From positions 62,001 through 126,000 of the forward strand of contig JADIZZ010000012.1 of NCBI GenBank assembly GCA_016704535.1: a stretch of DNA of 64,000 nt. The letters are read 5' to 3'. Below, piece after piece: positions 15,704 through 24,182 of this stretch; positions within the stretch are counted from its first letter, which is position 1, and the number at the start of each line of letters is the position of its first letter. The stretch comes from Betaproteobacteria bacterium. GTDB lineage: Bacteria > Pseudomonadota > Gammaproteobacteria > Burkholderiales > Burkholderiaceae_C. The translations under genes were made by a program, and so were the position numbers. Under the pieces are notes generated by a model. That model ran no database searches and was not told where the DNA came from. It worked only from the letters and a program-made list of their open reading frames with translations.

Positions 15704-16342
15704 TCAGTGCAGCGGCACCCCGGTCTTGCTCCGCAGTTCGTCCATCGTCACGCCCGGCGCCAGTTCCACCAGCTTCAGGCCGTGCGGGGTGATGTCCAGC
15801 ACGGCCAGGTCGGTGATGATGCGGTCGACCACGCCCACGCCCGTCAGCGGCAACGTGCAGGCGGGCAGGATCTTGAGATCGAAGCCGCCGTCCTTGCGCC
15901 GCGCCACGTGCTCCATCAGCACGACGACGCTCTTCACGCCGGCCACCAGGTCCATCGCGCCACCCATGCCCTTGACCATCTTGCCGGGGATCATCCAGTT
16001 CGCCAGGTCGCCCCGCTCGCTGACCTGCATCGCGCCCAGGATGCTGAGGTTGATCTTGCCACCACGGATCATCGCGAAGCTGTCATGGCTGCCGAAGATG
16101 CTGCTGCCGGGCAGCGTGGTGACGGTCTGCTTGCCGGCGTTGATGAGGTCGGCATCGACCTGGTCTTCGGTCGGGAAGGGGCCGATGCCGAGCATGCCGT
16201 TCTCGCTCTGCAGCCAGACCTCGATCTCGGGGCTGACGAAGTTGGCCACCAGCGTGGGCAGGCCGATGCCGAGGTTGACGTAGAAGCCGTCCTGCAGTTC
16301 CTGCGCCGCGCGCGCGGCCATCTGGTCGTGTGTCCAGGCCAT
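15704..16342 (-). CDS. scoB: 3-oxoacid CoA-transferase, subunit B
   Basis: A 212-residue beta subunit of succinyl-CoA:3-ketoacid CoA-transferase, which moves CoA from succinyl-CoA to acetoacetate in ketone-body or acetoacetate use. The catalytic glutamate lies in SENGMLGIGP, and the N-terminal AARAAQELQDGFYVNLGIGL is typical. The ATG at 16342 starts one base after the scoA stop, so the subunits are translated together and in similar amounts. The longer frame upstream overlaps scoA and is not used. Confidence 0.93.
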   Translation of the reverse strand: MAWTHDQMAARAAQELQDGFYVNLGIGLPTLVANFVSPEIEVWLQSENGMLGIGPFPTEDQVDADLINAGKQTVTTLPGSSIFGSHDSFAMIRGGKINLSILGAMQVSERGDLANWMIPGKMVKGMGGAMDLVAGVKSVVVLMEHVARRKDGGFDLKILPACTLPLTGVGVVDRIITDLAVLDITPHGLKLVELAPGVTMDELRSKTGVPLH

Positions 16343-16343
16343 C

Positions 16344-17051
16344 TCAGGCTCCCTTCTTTTCCGTGATCGTGCGCTTCTCGATGTACTTCGCACCGTCAGG
16401 CACATGCACGATGCGGTGCACGTAGATGCCGGGCAGGTGCACGTCGTCGGGCGCGATGCTGCCGGTGGGCACGAGATGCTCCACCTCGACCACCGTGATC
16501 TTGCCGGCCATCGCCGCAGCCGGGTTGAAGTTGCGCGCCGTCAGGCGGAACACCAGGTTGCCCGAGTGGTCGGCTTTCCATGCCTTCACGAAGCTCACGT
16601 CGGGCACCAGCGAGCGTTCCATGATGTAGGTGTGGCCGTCGAACTCGCGCGTCTCCTTGCCTTGGGCCACCAGCGTGCCGACGCCAGTGCGCGTGTAGAA
16701 GGCCGGGATGCCGGCGCCGCCGGCGCGCAGCTTCTCGGCCAGCGTGCCCTGGGGCGTGAATTCGAGTTCGAGTTCGCCGGCCAGGTACTGGCGCTCGAAC
16801 TCCTTGTTCTCGCCGACGTAGCTGCTGATCATTTTCTTGATCTGCCGTGTCGTCAGCAGTTTGCCAAGGCCATGGCCGTCGGTGCCGGCGTTGTTGCTGA
16901 TGGCGGTGATGCCCTTGACGCCGGTGGCGCACAGCGCATCGGTCAGCGTCTCGGGGATGCCGCACAGGCCGAAGCCGCCCACGGCGATGAGCATGCCGTC
17001 GTGGGCGATGCCTTCCAGGGCCGCGGCGGCGCTGGGGTAGATCTTGTTCAT
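16344..17051 (-). CDS. scoA: 3-oxoacid CoA-transferase, subunit A
   Basis: A 235-residue alpha subunit, partner of the B subunit immediately downstream. The CoA-transferase glycine-rich segment (IAVGGFGLCGIPETL) near residue 22, followed by SNNAGTDGHGLGKLL, and GLGTLVAQGKE-like TGVGTLVAQGKE around the middle fit ScoA. The related AtoD is less similar in the N-terminal segment. Together ScoAB would feed acetoacetate into acetyl-CoA metabolism, which suits the enoyl-CoA hydratase and acyl-CoA synthetase genes elsewhere in the window. Confidence 0.93.
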   Translation of the reverse strand: MNKIYPSAAAALEGIAHDGMLIAVGGFGLCGIPETLTDALCATGVKGITAISNNAGTDGHGLGKLLTTRQIKKMISSYVGENKEFERQYLAGELELEFTPQGTLAEKLRAGGAGIPAFYTRTGVGTLVAQGKETREFDGHTYIMERSLVPDVSFVKAWKADHSGNLVFRLTARNFNPAAAMAGKITVVEVEHLVPTGSIAPDDVHLPGIYVHRIVHVPDGAKYIEKRTITEKKGA

Positions 17052-17150
17052 GCGCGGACTCTTTCCTCGTGGCTGTCGAAACCCGTGAGGGTACTACGGT
17101 GGCCAGTGGGGCCGGCCCCGCGATGCCGCCGCTGCGGCATCATCGACGTC

Positions 17151-17822
17151 ATGATTACCGTCCACCACCTTGAGAACTCCCGTTCGCAGCGCCTGCTCTG
17201 GCTGCTGGAAGAGCTGGGCCTGCCCTACAAGGTGAAGCGCTATGCGCGCGACCCGAAGACGATGCTGGCGCCGCCCGAGCTGGCGAAGGTGCACGCCTTG
17301 GGCAAGAGCCCGGTCATGACCGATGGCGACATCACCGTGGCCGAGTCGGGCGCGATCATCGAGTACCTGCTGGACACCTACGGCCAGGGCCGTCTGCGTC
17401 CCGCCGTGGGCACCCCCGAACGGCGCCAGTTCACCTACTGGCTGCACTTCGCAGAGGGCAGCGCCATGCCTTACCTCGTGATGAAGCTGGTCTTCGACAA
17501 GGTGCGCAGCGCGCCGGTGCCGTTTTTCATCAAGCCCGTCGTCAAGGGCGTGGCAGACAAGGTGACGAAGAGTTTCATCGCGCCCAACATCACGAAGCAG
17601 TTGATCTTCATGGAAGGCGAGCTGGCCGAACAGCCCTGGTTCGCCGGCACCGAGTTCAGCGCGGCCGACGTGCAGATGAGCTACCCGGTCGAAGCGCTGG
17701 CCGAGACGATGGATCTTGCTGCGGCCCATCCAAAGCTGGCCGACTGGCTGGCGCGCATCCACGCACGACCCGCCTACCAGCGGGCGCTCAAGAAGGGCGG
17801 ATCGTACAGTCCGGTGCCCTGA
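17151..17822 (+). CDS. Glutathione S-transferase family protein
   Basis: A 223-residue cytosolic GST-like protein. The N-terminal thioredoxin-fold domain (VHHLENSRSQRLLWLLEELG) carries a serine/arginine pair where glutathione binds in theta/beta-like classes. GKSPVMTDGDITVAESGAII holds the conserved cis-proline and the SNAIL/TRAIL-like ESGAII. The helical C-terminal domain (EFSAADVQMSYPVEAL) is also present. The electrophilic substrate is unknown. It stands alone, divergent from scoA across 99 bases and convergent with the thioesterase gene. Confidence 0.88.
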   Translation: MITVHHLENSRSQRLLWLLEELGLPYKVKRYARDPKTMLAPPELAKVHALGKSPVMTDGDITVAESGAIIEYLLDTYGQGRLRPAVGTPERRQFTYWLHFAEGSAMPYLVMKLVFDKVRSAPVPFFIKPVVKGVADKVTKSFIAPNITKQLIFMEGELAEQPWFAGTEFSAADVQMSYPVEALAETMDLAAAHPKLADWLARIHARPAYQRALKKGGSYSPVP

Positions 17823-17835
17823 CACCGGCAGGGCT

Positions 17836-18255
17836 TCAGGCGAGCTGGGCGCGCAACCAATCGGGCAGCGGCACCGACTTCTTCGCAGGGTAGTCGGCCC
17901 ACACGATGCGCGCGCCGCCTTCGGCGCAGATCACGCCGGGCTCGTCGGTCCGTTCCAGTGTGTGGTAGCTCTCGAAGCTGCTGCGCCCGGGCTTGGCCAC
18001 GAACATCGTCACGCGCACATTGCCGGGGAAGTCGAGCTGGCGCAGGAAGTTGCAGAACGCGTTGACGATGAGCAGGCCCTGCCCCGTCGGGTCGGTGCGG
18101 CCACCGATCTTGAAGATCCAGTCCAGCCGCACGATTTCCATGTAGCGGAAGTAGACCGTGTTGTTGACGTGGCCCAGCGAGTCCATCTCGCCCCAGCGCA
18201 GCGGCACCACCATCTCGTGCACGAGCTTCTTCTCGGCCGGCAGCTCGAAACGCAT
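17836..18255 (-). CDS. 4HBT-type acyl-CoA thioesterase
   Basis: A 139-residue single hot-dog domain. The active-site motif WGEMDSLGHVNNTVYFRYME contains the catalytic aspartate (residue 25) typical of the 4-hydroxybenzoyl-CoA thioesterase/YbgC class. The natural acyl-CoA substrate cannot be deduced. It follows the YceH and SDR genes on the minus strand with only a 9-base gap, so it may be the third gene of that transcript. Confidence 0.88.
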   Translation of the reverse strand: MRFELPAEKKLVHEMVVPLRWGEMDSLGHVNNTVYFRYMEIVRLDWIFKIGGRTDPTGQGLLIVNAFCNFLRQLDFPGNVRVTMFVAKPGRSSFESYHTLERTDEPGVICAEGGARIVWADYPAKKSVPLPDWLRAQLA

Positions 18256-18264
18256 GGCCTCGGC

Positions 18265-18912
18265 CTACTCGACGCCAAGCTCGCGCGCCAGACGCTGCAC
18301 CAGCGCCTTCAGCTCGGCCACCTCGGTGGACAGGCGAGTCTGCTCGTTGCGCAGCGCGCTCAGTTCGCCGGCGGTCACGCTGCCGCCTTCGTCGAGGCCA
18401 CCGGCGCGCACCGCGGGCTGCGTCACCTCACCGCACAGCAGCTGCGCCCAGCGCGCCTCGCGTTCACCCGGCGCGCGGTTGAGTTTCACCACCATCGGCT
18501 CGGCCTTGGCCGCCAACTCGTCGAGGAATCCCTCCACCGACGAGATGTCGGCAAAGCGGTGCAGCCGCTCGCAGTTCAGCCGCAACTCGGCCGCCGTCTG
18601 CGGGCCGCGCAACATCAGCACCGCCAGCAGCGCCACGGCCTGCGAAGGCACGTGCAGCACGCGGGCGGTGTTGTGCTCGAACTTGACGACGCGGCTGCTG
18701 CTGCCCTCGAACACCAGGCTCAGGCCCTTCAGGCCGTCGATGGCGGTCAGCACCTCGGCCTCGGTGGCCTCGATGACGGGGTGGCGCGCCGTCTTCTGGT
18801 TGCAGCCGGCCAGCAGCGCGTTCAGGCTCAGCGGGTAGGTGTCGGGGACGGTGGACTGCTTCTCGACCAGCACGCCCAGCACGCGCGCTTCCAGCGGGGT
18901 CAGGTGTCGCAA
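18265..18912 (-). CDS. YceH family protein (DUF480)
   Basis: A 215-residue protein of the conserved YceH family with two winged-helix domains (LTPLEARVLGVLVEKQSTVP and NALLAGCNQKTARHPV at the N-terminus). A C-terminal coiled coil (LRNEQTRLSTEVAELKALVQ) probably drives oligomerisation. The cellular role is unsettled. The start is inferred as a TTG at 18912, 14 bases after the SDR stop, since no ATG or GTG suits the conserved N-terminus and the frame further upstream is SDR antiphase sequence. It forms a likely operon with the SDR gene and the thioesterase. Confidence 0.85.
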   Translation of the reverse strand: MRHLTPLEARVLGVLVEKQSTVPDTYPLSLNALLAGCNQKTARHPVIEATEAEVLTAIDGLKGLSLVFEGSSSRVVKFEHNTARVLHVPSQAVALLAVLMLRGPQTAAELRLNCERLHRFADISSVEGFLDELAAKAEPMVVKLNRAPGEREARWAQLLCGEVTQPAVRAGGLDEGGSVTAGELSALRNEQTRLSTEVAELKALVQRLARELGVE

Positions 18913-18926
18913 GGTCGGAACCCGCC

Positions 18927-19709
18927 CTACAGCGCCTGGCCGTCGTCGGCGCTGATCACGGCACCGTTGACGAAATGGCTCTGGTTGGCGCACAACAGCA
19001 TCAGCACAGCGTCCAGGTCGGCAGGCTGGCCGATGCGCTTGCGCGGCATGGCCTGGATCATCTTCTTGCCGGCCTCGGTCTGCCAGACATGGTGGTTGAT
19101 TTCGGTGTCGATGTAACCCGGGCACAGCGCATTGACGTTGATGCCGTAGTGACCCCACTCCAGCGCCATCGCGCGGGTCATGTGCACCACGGCAGCTTTG
19201 CTCATGCAGTAGACACCGATCTGCGGATAGACACGCAGCCCGGCCATCGACGCCACGTTGACGATGCGCCCGCCGGTGAAAGTGCCCGGCGCCTCGCCCT
19301 TGCTGCGCGCGATCATGCGCTTGGCGACTTCCTGCGCCATGAAGAAGGCGCCTCGCGTGTTCACGCCCATCATGTGGTCGTAGTCGGCGGGCGTGACCTC
19401 GGTCAGCTTCTGCGTCGTGCCCACACCCGAGTTGTTGACCAGGATGTCGATGGCGCCCATCTCGGTCTCGGCATGCGCCACGGCGGCACGGATGCTCACC
19501 GGGTCGGTGACGTCCAGCCCCACGACGTGCGCGTCGCCACCTTCGGCCTCGATCTCGGCGCGCAGCGACTTCAGCCGTTCGATACGGCGCGCGGCGAGGA
19601 CCACCCCGGCGCCCGCGGCGGCCAGGGTCTTGGCGAACTGTGCGCCCAGCCCGCTGGACGCCCCGGTAACGAAGGCCACGCGGCCCGCCAGATCGATTTG
19701 ATAAGCCAT
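18927..19709 (-). CDS. Short-chain dehydrogenase/reductase
   Basis: A 260-residue classical SDR. The Rossmann motif TGASSGLG is at 15-22, NNSG at 92-95, the catalytic serine is near 154 and YxxxK is Y167-K171. The arginines after the second strand (LAARRIERLKSL) suggest NADP(H) preference. The substrate is unknown; 3-oxoacyl or hydroxy-acid derivatives are common for this subgroup. It is the first gene of the SDR-YceH-thioesterase string and is divergent to the ABC operon across 89 bases. Confidence 0.9.
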   Translation of the reverse strand: MAYQIDLAGRVAFVTGASSGLGAQFAKTLAAAGAGVVLAARRIERLKSLRAEIEAEGGDAHVVGLDVTDPVSIRAAVAHAETEMGAIDILVNNSGVGTTQKLTEVTPADYDHMMGVNTRGAFFMAQEVAKRMIARSKGEAPGTFTGGRIVNVASMAGLRVYPQIGVYCMSKAAVVHMTRAMALEWGHYGINVNALCPGYIDTEINHHVWQTEAGKKMIQAMPRKRIGQPADLDAVLMLLCANQSHFVNGAVISADDGQAL

Positions 19710-19798
19710 GATGAGCGGCCCCTCCTTGCAAGGCCCGGTTCACGATAGCACGCAGCCCCGACCCGGTTTCACGTTGTCGGGCATCATCAAGCGCTTCC

Positions 19799-20452
19799 AT
19801 GCTGTACCTCAAATCCCTGGGCAAACGCTTCGGCGAGACGCCGGTTTTTCACGACGTCAGCCTGCACCTGAAACGCGGTGAGTTCGTGGCCCTGCTGGGC
19901 GAATCGGGTGTCGGCAAGAGCACGCTGCTGAACTGCATTGCGGGCCTGGACCGCGCCGACACCGGCCGTGTGGAAATCGCCGGCACCGAACTCGGCACCC
20001 TGGACGACGACGGCTGCGCGCGCCTGCGCCGCGCACAACTCGGCTTCGTCTTCCAGGCCTTCCACGTGCTGCCACACCTGACGGTGGCCGAGAACGTCAG
20101 CCTGCCGTTGCGCTTGCTCGGCCGGCACGACGAGACGCGTGTTCTCGCGGTGCTGAATGCCGTCGGCCTGCGCGAACTGAGTGCGCGCATGCCGGCGCAG
20201 CTTTCGGGCGGGCAGTTGCAGCGCGTGGCCATCGCCCGCGCGGTGGTGCACGCGCCAGGACTGATCCTGGCCGATGAACCCACCGGCAACCTAGACCCAG
20301 ATACTGCCGAACTGGTTCTCGACGTGCTGCGCGCCGAGGTACGCGAGACCGGCGCCGCGTGCCTGTTGGTCACACACTCGGTCGCCGCCGCGGCCCGTGC
20401 CGACCGGGTACTGCGTTTGACGCCCTCAGGCATCGCCCCCGCCGTCCCGTGA
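19799..20452 (+). CDS. ABC transporter ATP-binding protein (LolD/MacB-like, AttE-type)
   Basis: A 217-residue ATPase of the MacB/LolD class. Walker A is GESGVGKST (34-42), the signature is LSGGQLQR, and Walker B is LILADEP with the catalytic glutamate. This class powers FtsX-type permeases that do not import solutes but move lipids or lipoproteins, or work mechanically across the periplasm. The stop overlaps the GTG start of the permease gene (GTGA). Gene order (ATPase, FtsX permease, CrtC/AttH-like secreted protein) matches the attEFGH type of operon described from Agrobacterium. Whether the role is the same is unknown. Confidence 0.9.
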   Translation: MLYLKSLGKRFGETPVFHDVSLHLKRGEFVALLGESGVGKSTLLNCIAGLDRADTGRVEIAGTELGTLDDDGCARLRRAQLGFVFQAFHVLPHLTVAENVSLPLRLLGRHDETRVLAVLNAVGLRELSARMPAQLSGGQLQRVAIARAVVHAPGLILADEPTGNLDPDTAELVLDVLRAEVRETGAACLLVTHSVAAAARADRVLRLTPSGIAPAVP

Positions 20453-22977
20453 GCACGGCCTTGCTGCCGATGCTGGTGGCGCGCGAATGGCGCCACCACC
20501 CCTGGCGCCACGCCGTGGCCTTGCTGGCCGTGGCGCTGGGCGTGGCGCTGGCGTTCTCGGTGCACCTCATCAACAACTCGGCGCTGGCCGAGTTCTCGCA
20601 GGCCGTGCGTACCGCCAACGGCGAGCCCGACCTCACGTTGCGAGGCCCGCGCGAAGGTTTCGACGATGCGCTCTTCGACCGGGTGGCCACCGACCCCGGC
20701 GTGGCGCTGGCCAGCCCGGTGCTCGAAGTCGACACCTACGCGCAGACTGCCGACGGCCGCCGCATCGCCTTGCGCGTGCTGGGCCTCGACCTGCTGCGCG
20801 CCGGGCCGCTGGCACCCGCTCTGGTGCCGCGTCCGGCCGACGACGAAGACCGCCTCGTATTCCTCGACCCCGACGCCGCCTTCCCCAACCCGGCGGCGCG
20901 TACGCTGCTGGGCGTGGCGGACGGCAGCATGCTGCGCCTGCAGTCCGGGCCGGGCTGGCAGCCGCTGCGCGTCGCCGGCAGCAATGCCGCGGGCGGCACA
21001 CCGCTGGTGGTGATGGACCTGGCCGGCGCGCAGTCGCACTTCGCGCAGCTGGGCCGGCTGTCGCGCATCGACCTGCGGCTGGAGCCCGGTACTGAACGTG
21101 CCACGCTGCTGGCGCGGCTGGCCTTGCCGGCGAGCGTCAGCGCCACCGCGGCCGACGACGCCGAGCAGCGGGTCAGCAACCTGTCGCGCGCCTACCGCGT
21201 GAACTTGACTGTGCTGGCGCTGGTGGCTCTGTTCGTCGGCGCCTTCCTCGTCTTCTCGGTCGTCTCGCTCAGCGTCGCGCAGCGCACGCCCACGTTCGCG
21301 CTGCTGGGCGTGCTGGGCCTCACCGCGCGCCAACGGCGCACCTGGGTGCTGACCGAATGCGCGCTGCTGGGCGCCGTGGGCAGCGTGCTGGGGCTGCTGA
21401 TGGGCGCCGCCATGGCCGCCGCGGCGCTTCGTTTCCTGGCCGGTGACCTGGGCGGCGGCTATTTTCCCGGCATCGTGCCGCCGCTGCAGGTGGGCGTGCC
21501 GGGCACGCTGGCCTTCGGGCTGCTGGGTACCGCTTCGGCAGTCGTCGGCGGCTGGTGGCCGGCGCGGCAGGCCGAGCAGATCTCGCCGGCGCAAGCACTG
21601 AAGGGCCTGGGCACACCCGGCGGCAGCGCGCCACCGGCATGGCCGGGGATGGCGCTGCTGGCGCTGGGCACCGCCGCGGCTTTCGCACCGCCGCTCTTCG
21701 GGCTGCCGCTGGCCGCCTACATCGGCGTGGCGGCGCTGCTGCTGGGCGGCGTGGCGCTGGTGCCGGCCGTCGTGCATGCGCTGCTGTCGACGGTGCCGGC
21801 ATCGCGCACGCTGCGCCTGGGCGCGTTGCCCCTGCTGGCGCTGCAGCGTGCACGCTTCCAGCGCCGCACCGCTACCGCTGCGGTGGCCGGCGTGGTGGCC
21901 AGCCTCGCGCTGAGCGTGGCGCTGACGGTGATGGTGGCCAGCTTCCGAGAAGGCGTCAGCGCGTGGCTGGCCACGGTGCTGCCGGCCGATCTCTACGGCC
22001 GCAGCGCCGCCACCGGCAGCACCGCCGAGCAGGCGTGGCTGCCCCCCGACTTCGCCACCCGCGCTGCCGCGGTGCCGGGTGTCGACAGCGTGATGGCTTC
22101 GCGCACCCGCAGCCTGCAACTGGCCGAAGACCGCCCGGCGGTGACCCTGATCGCCCGCCCCCTGCCCGACCCGCAAGCAGCGCTGCCGATGCTGCAGGCA
22201 CCGCTGCCTGCCAGCGTGGTGCTGGCCGGCGAGGTGGGCGTGTTCGTCAGCGAGGCCATGGTCTCGCTCTACGGTGCCGCGCTGGGTACGCGCTTCGAGC
22301 TGCCCTTGGCCGACCAACGCGTGGCCGTGCGTGTGCGCGGCGTCTGGCGCGACTACGCACGGCAGTTCGGTGCCGTGGCGATGGACGACGCCGACTACCG
22401 GCGCCTCACCGGCGACGAGCGCCTGAACGACCTGGCGCTGTGGCTGCAGCCCGACGCCAGCGCCGCCAAGGTGCAGGACGCGCTGCGCGCGCTGCTGCCC
22501 GATCCAGCGATGCTCGACTTCGCGTCCAGCGCCGAGTTGCGCAAGCTCTCGCTGCGCATCTTCGATCGCAGCTTCGCCGTCACCTACTACCTGCAGGCGG
22601 TGGCCATCGCGATCGGGCTCGTGGGTATCGCGGCCAGCCTGTCCGCGCAGGTGCTGGCGCGACGCAAGGAATTTGGGCTGCTCGCCCACCTGGGCCTGAC
22701 GCGCCGGCAGGTCGTGGGCGTGGTGGCCGGCGAGAGCGGCGCCTGGGTGGCCGCCGGCACGCTCGTCGGCTTGGTGCTGGGCCTGGCGGTGAGCATGGTG
22801 CTGGTGTTCGTCGTCAACCCGCAGAGCTTTCATTGGACGATGGACCTCGTGCTGCCCTGGGGCCGCCTGGCGCTGCTTGCCGCCGCCGTGCTGGTGGCCG
22901 GCACCGCCACCGCCGCATTCAGCGCACGCCGTGCTGCGGGACGCGCCGCCGTCTTGTCGGTGAAGGAGGACTGGTAG
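20449..22977 (+). CDS. FtsX-family ABC transporter permease, large two-domain form
   Basis: An 842-residue inner-membrane protein with a duplicated FtsX/MacB layout. It has an N-terminal membrane helix, a large periplasmic part, and three helices near 255-390. Further helices around 410-520 follow, then a second periplasmic domain and three C-terminal helices (YYLQAVAIAIGLVGIAASLS onward). The fusion replaces the two separate permeases AttF and AttG of Agrobacterium. The GTG start overlaps the ATPase stop. The secreted AttH-like protein begins at the very next base after the stop codon. The exported substrate is not known. Confidence 0.88.
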   Translation: MSTALLPMLVAREWRHHPWRHAVALLAVALGVALAFSVHLINNSALAEFSQAVRTANGEPDLTLRGPREGFDDALFDRVATDPGVALASPVLEVDTYAQTADGRRIALRVLGLDLLRAGPLAPALVPRPADDEDRLVFLDPDAAFPNPAARTLLGVADGSMLRLQSGPGWQPLRVAGSNAAGGTPLVVMDLAGAQSHFAQLGRLSRIDLRLEPGTERATLLARLALPASVSATAADDAEQRVSNLSRAYRVNLTVLALVALFVGAFLVFSVVSLSVAQRTPTFALLGVLGLTARQRRTWVLTECALLGAVGSVLGLLMGAAMAAAALRFLAGDLGGGYFPGIVPPLQVGVPGTLAFGLLGTASAVVGGWWPARQAEQISPAQALKGLGTPGGSAPPAWPGMALLALGTAAAFAPPLFGLPLAAYIGVAALLLGGVALVPAVVHALLSTVPASRTLRLGALPLLALQRARFQRRTATAAVAGVVASLALSVALTVMVASFREGVSAWLATVLPADLYGRSAATGSTAEQAWLPPDFATRAAAVPGVDSVMASRTRSLQLAEDRPAVTLIARPLPDPQAALPMLQAPLPASVVLAGEVGVFVSEAMVSLYGAALGTRFELPLADQRVAVRVRGVWRDYARQFGAVAMDDADYRRLTGDERLNDLALWLQPDASAAKVQDALRALLPDPAMLDFASSAELRKLSLRIFDRSFAVTYYLQAVAIAIGLVGIAASLSAQVLARRKEFGLLAHLGLTRRQVVGVVAGESGAWVAAGTLVGLVLGLAVSMVLVFVVNPQSFHWTMDLVLPWGRLALLAAAVLVAGTATAAFSARRAAGRAAVLSVKEDW

Positions 22978-24123
22978 ATGAGCCCGCAACGCCGCCGCTG
23001 GCTGCTGCAGATCGCTGTGCTGGCACCGCTGGGCGCGCGGCTGCCGGCGCGCGCCCAGCATGCATCGGCGCCGGGCAACGCGACTGCCGAGCCGCCCGCC
23101 GACCCCGTGCGCCCCGGTCGTATGCTGGTCTTCCCTCAGGACCATGGCGCCCACCTCGCCGCGCGCACGGAGTGGTGGTACGCCACCGGATGGCTGGGCA
23201 GCGAGGCTGCGCCCACGCACGGTTTCCAGATCACCTTCTTCCGCAGTCGCACCGGGCTGGGCGCCGGCAACACCAGCCGCTTCGCGGCCAAGCAACTGCT
23301 GTTTGCGCACGCGGCCGTCACCGCGCTGTCGCCTACCGCAGGACCGAGCACACACGGCCACGACCAGCGGATCGTGCGCTGGAACGGCGCGCCCGACGTG
23401 GCCACAGGCCATGCTGCTGTCGGCCGCGGCGCAGTGCATCTGGCGGGCTGGTCGCTGCTCGATGAAGGCCCCGCCTGGCGCACCCGCGTGCCCGGACGTG
23501 AACTGGGCCTGGACCTGACGCTGACCCGCACGCAGCCGCTGCTGCTGCAGGGCCAGGCCGGCTTCTCGCGCAAGGGGCCCGATCTGCGCCAGGCCAGCCA
23601 TTACTACAGCGAGCCACACCTTGCCGCCAGCGGCCGCCTGGTGCTGGCGGGGCAGGAAGCGCAAGGCAATGGCCGCGCGTGGATGGACCACGAGTGGAGC
23701 GATGAGATCCTGGCAGGCGTTGCCGTGGGCTGGGACTGGATCGGCATCAACTTCTTCGACGGCAGCGCGCTCACCGCCTTCGTGCTGCGCCGCGCCGACG
23801 GCAGCACGCTGTGGGCAGGCGGCAGCTTCCGCGCCCGGGGCGCCGCGCCACGTGTGTTCGCCGCCGAAGAAGTGCGCTTCACGGCAGGGAGGCGCTGGCG
23901 CAGCCCGGCCACCGCCGCCAGCTATCCGGTGGAATGGCAGGTCGACAGCCCCGGCGGCCGCCACACCGTGCGCGCACTGACCGATGCACAGGAACTCGAC
24001 AGCCGCGCCAGCACTGGCACCGTCTACTGGGAAGGTCTGAGTGAACTGCTCGACGTGCAAGGCCGGCGCGTCGGTCTGGGCTACCTCGAAATGACGGGCT
24101 ACGCCGCGGCGCTGAAGCTGTAG
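22978..24123 (+). CDS. Secreted lipocalin-like / carotenoid 1,2-hydratase-family (AttH-like) protein
   Basis: A 381-residue protein with an arginine-rich, Tat-like N-terminus (SPQRRRWLLQIAVLAPLGAR) and a probable signal cleavage after ARA. The body matches the CrtC/AttH double-lipocalin family: HLAARTEWWYATGWL, GFQITFFRSRTGL, SHYYSEPHLAASGRLVL, GRAWMDHEWSDEIL and GWDWIGINFFDGSAL. Family annotation as a carotenoid hydratase reflects homology only. The operon position behind an FtsX-type ABC exporter favours binding of a hydrophobic ligand or lipid in the periplasm. It begins immediately after the permease stop codon. Confidence 0.85.
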   Translation: MSPQRRRWLLQIAVLAPLGARLPARAQHASAPGNATAEPPADPVRPGRMLVFPQDHGAHLAARTEWWYATGWLGSEAAPTHGFQITFFRSRTGLGAGNTSRFAAKQLLFAHAAVTALSPTAGPSTHGHDQRIVRWNGAPDVATGHAAVGRGAVHLAGWSLLDEGPAWRTRVPGRELGLDLTLTRTQPLLLQGQAGFSRKGPDLRQASHYYSEPHLAASGRLVLAGQEAQGNGRAWMDHEWSDEILAGVAVGWDWIGINFFDGSALTAFVLRRADGSTLWAGGSFRARGAAPRVFAAEEVRFTAGRRWRSPATAASYPVEWQVDSPGGRHTVRALTDAQELDSRASTGTVYWEGLSELLDVQGRRVGLGYLEMTGYAAALKL

Positions 24124-24182
24124 CGCCCCAACTTGAAGGGCGAACGGCGCCGAGCCCTCAGCCTACGCTGCAGAGCAGTACG

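Noticed and set aside
19849..24060. A 1403-codon open frame on the minus strand
   Set aside because: It is antisense to the ABC ATPase, permease and AttH-like genes, which have clear family motifs. Long antisense frames are common in GC-rich DNA with strong third-position bias.
22978..24123. Evidence for carotenoid synthesis from the CrtC-family gene
   Set aside because: The protein has an export signal and sits in an FtsX-type ABC operon with no other carotenoid genes. Family naming alone does not support hydratase function.
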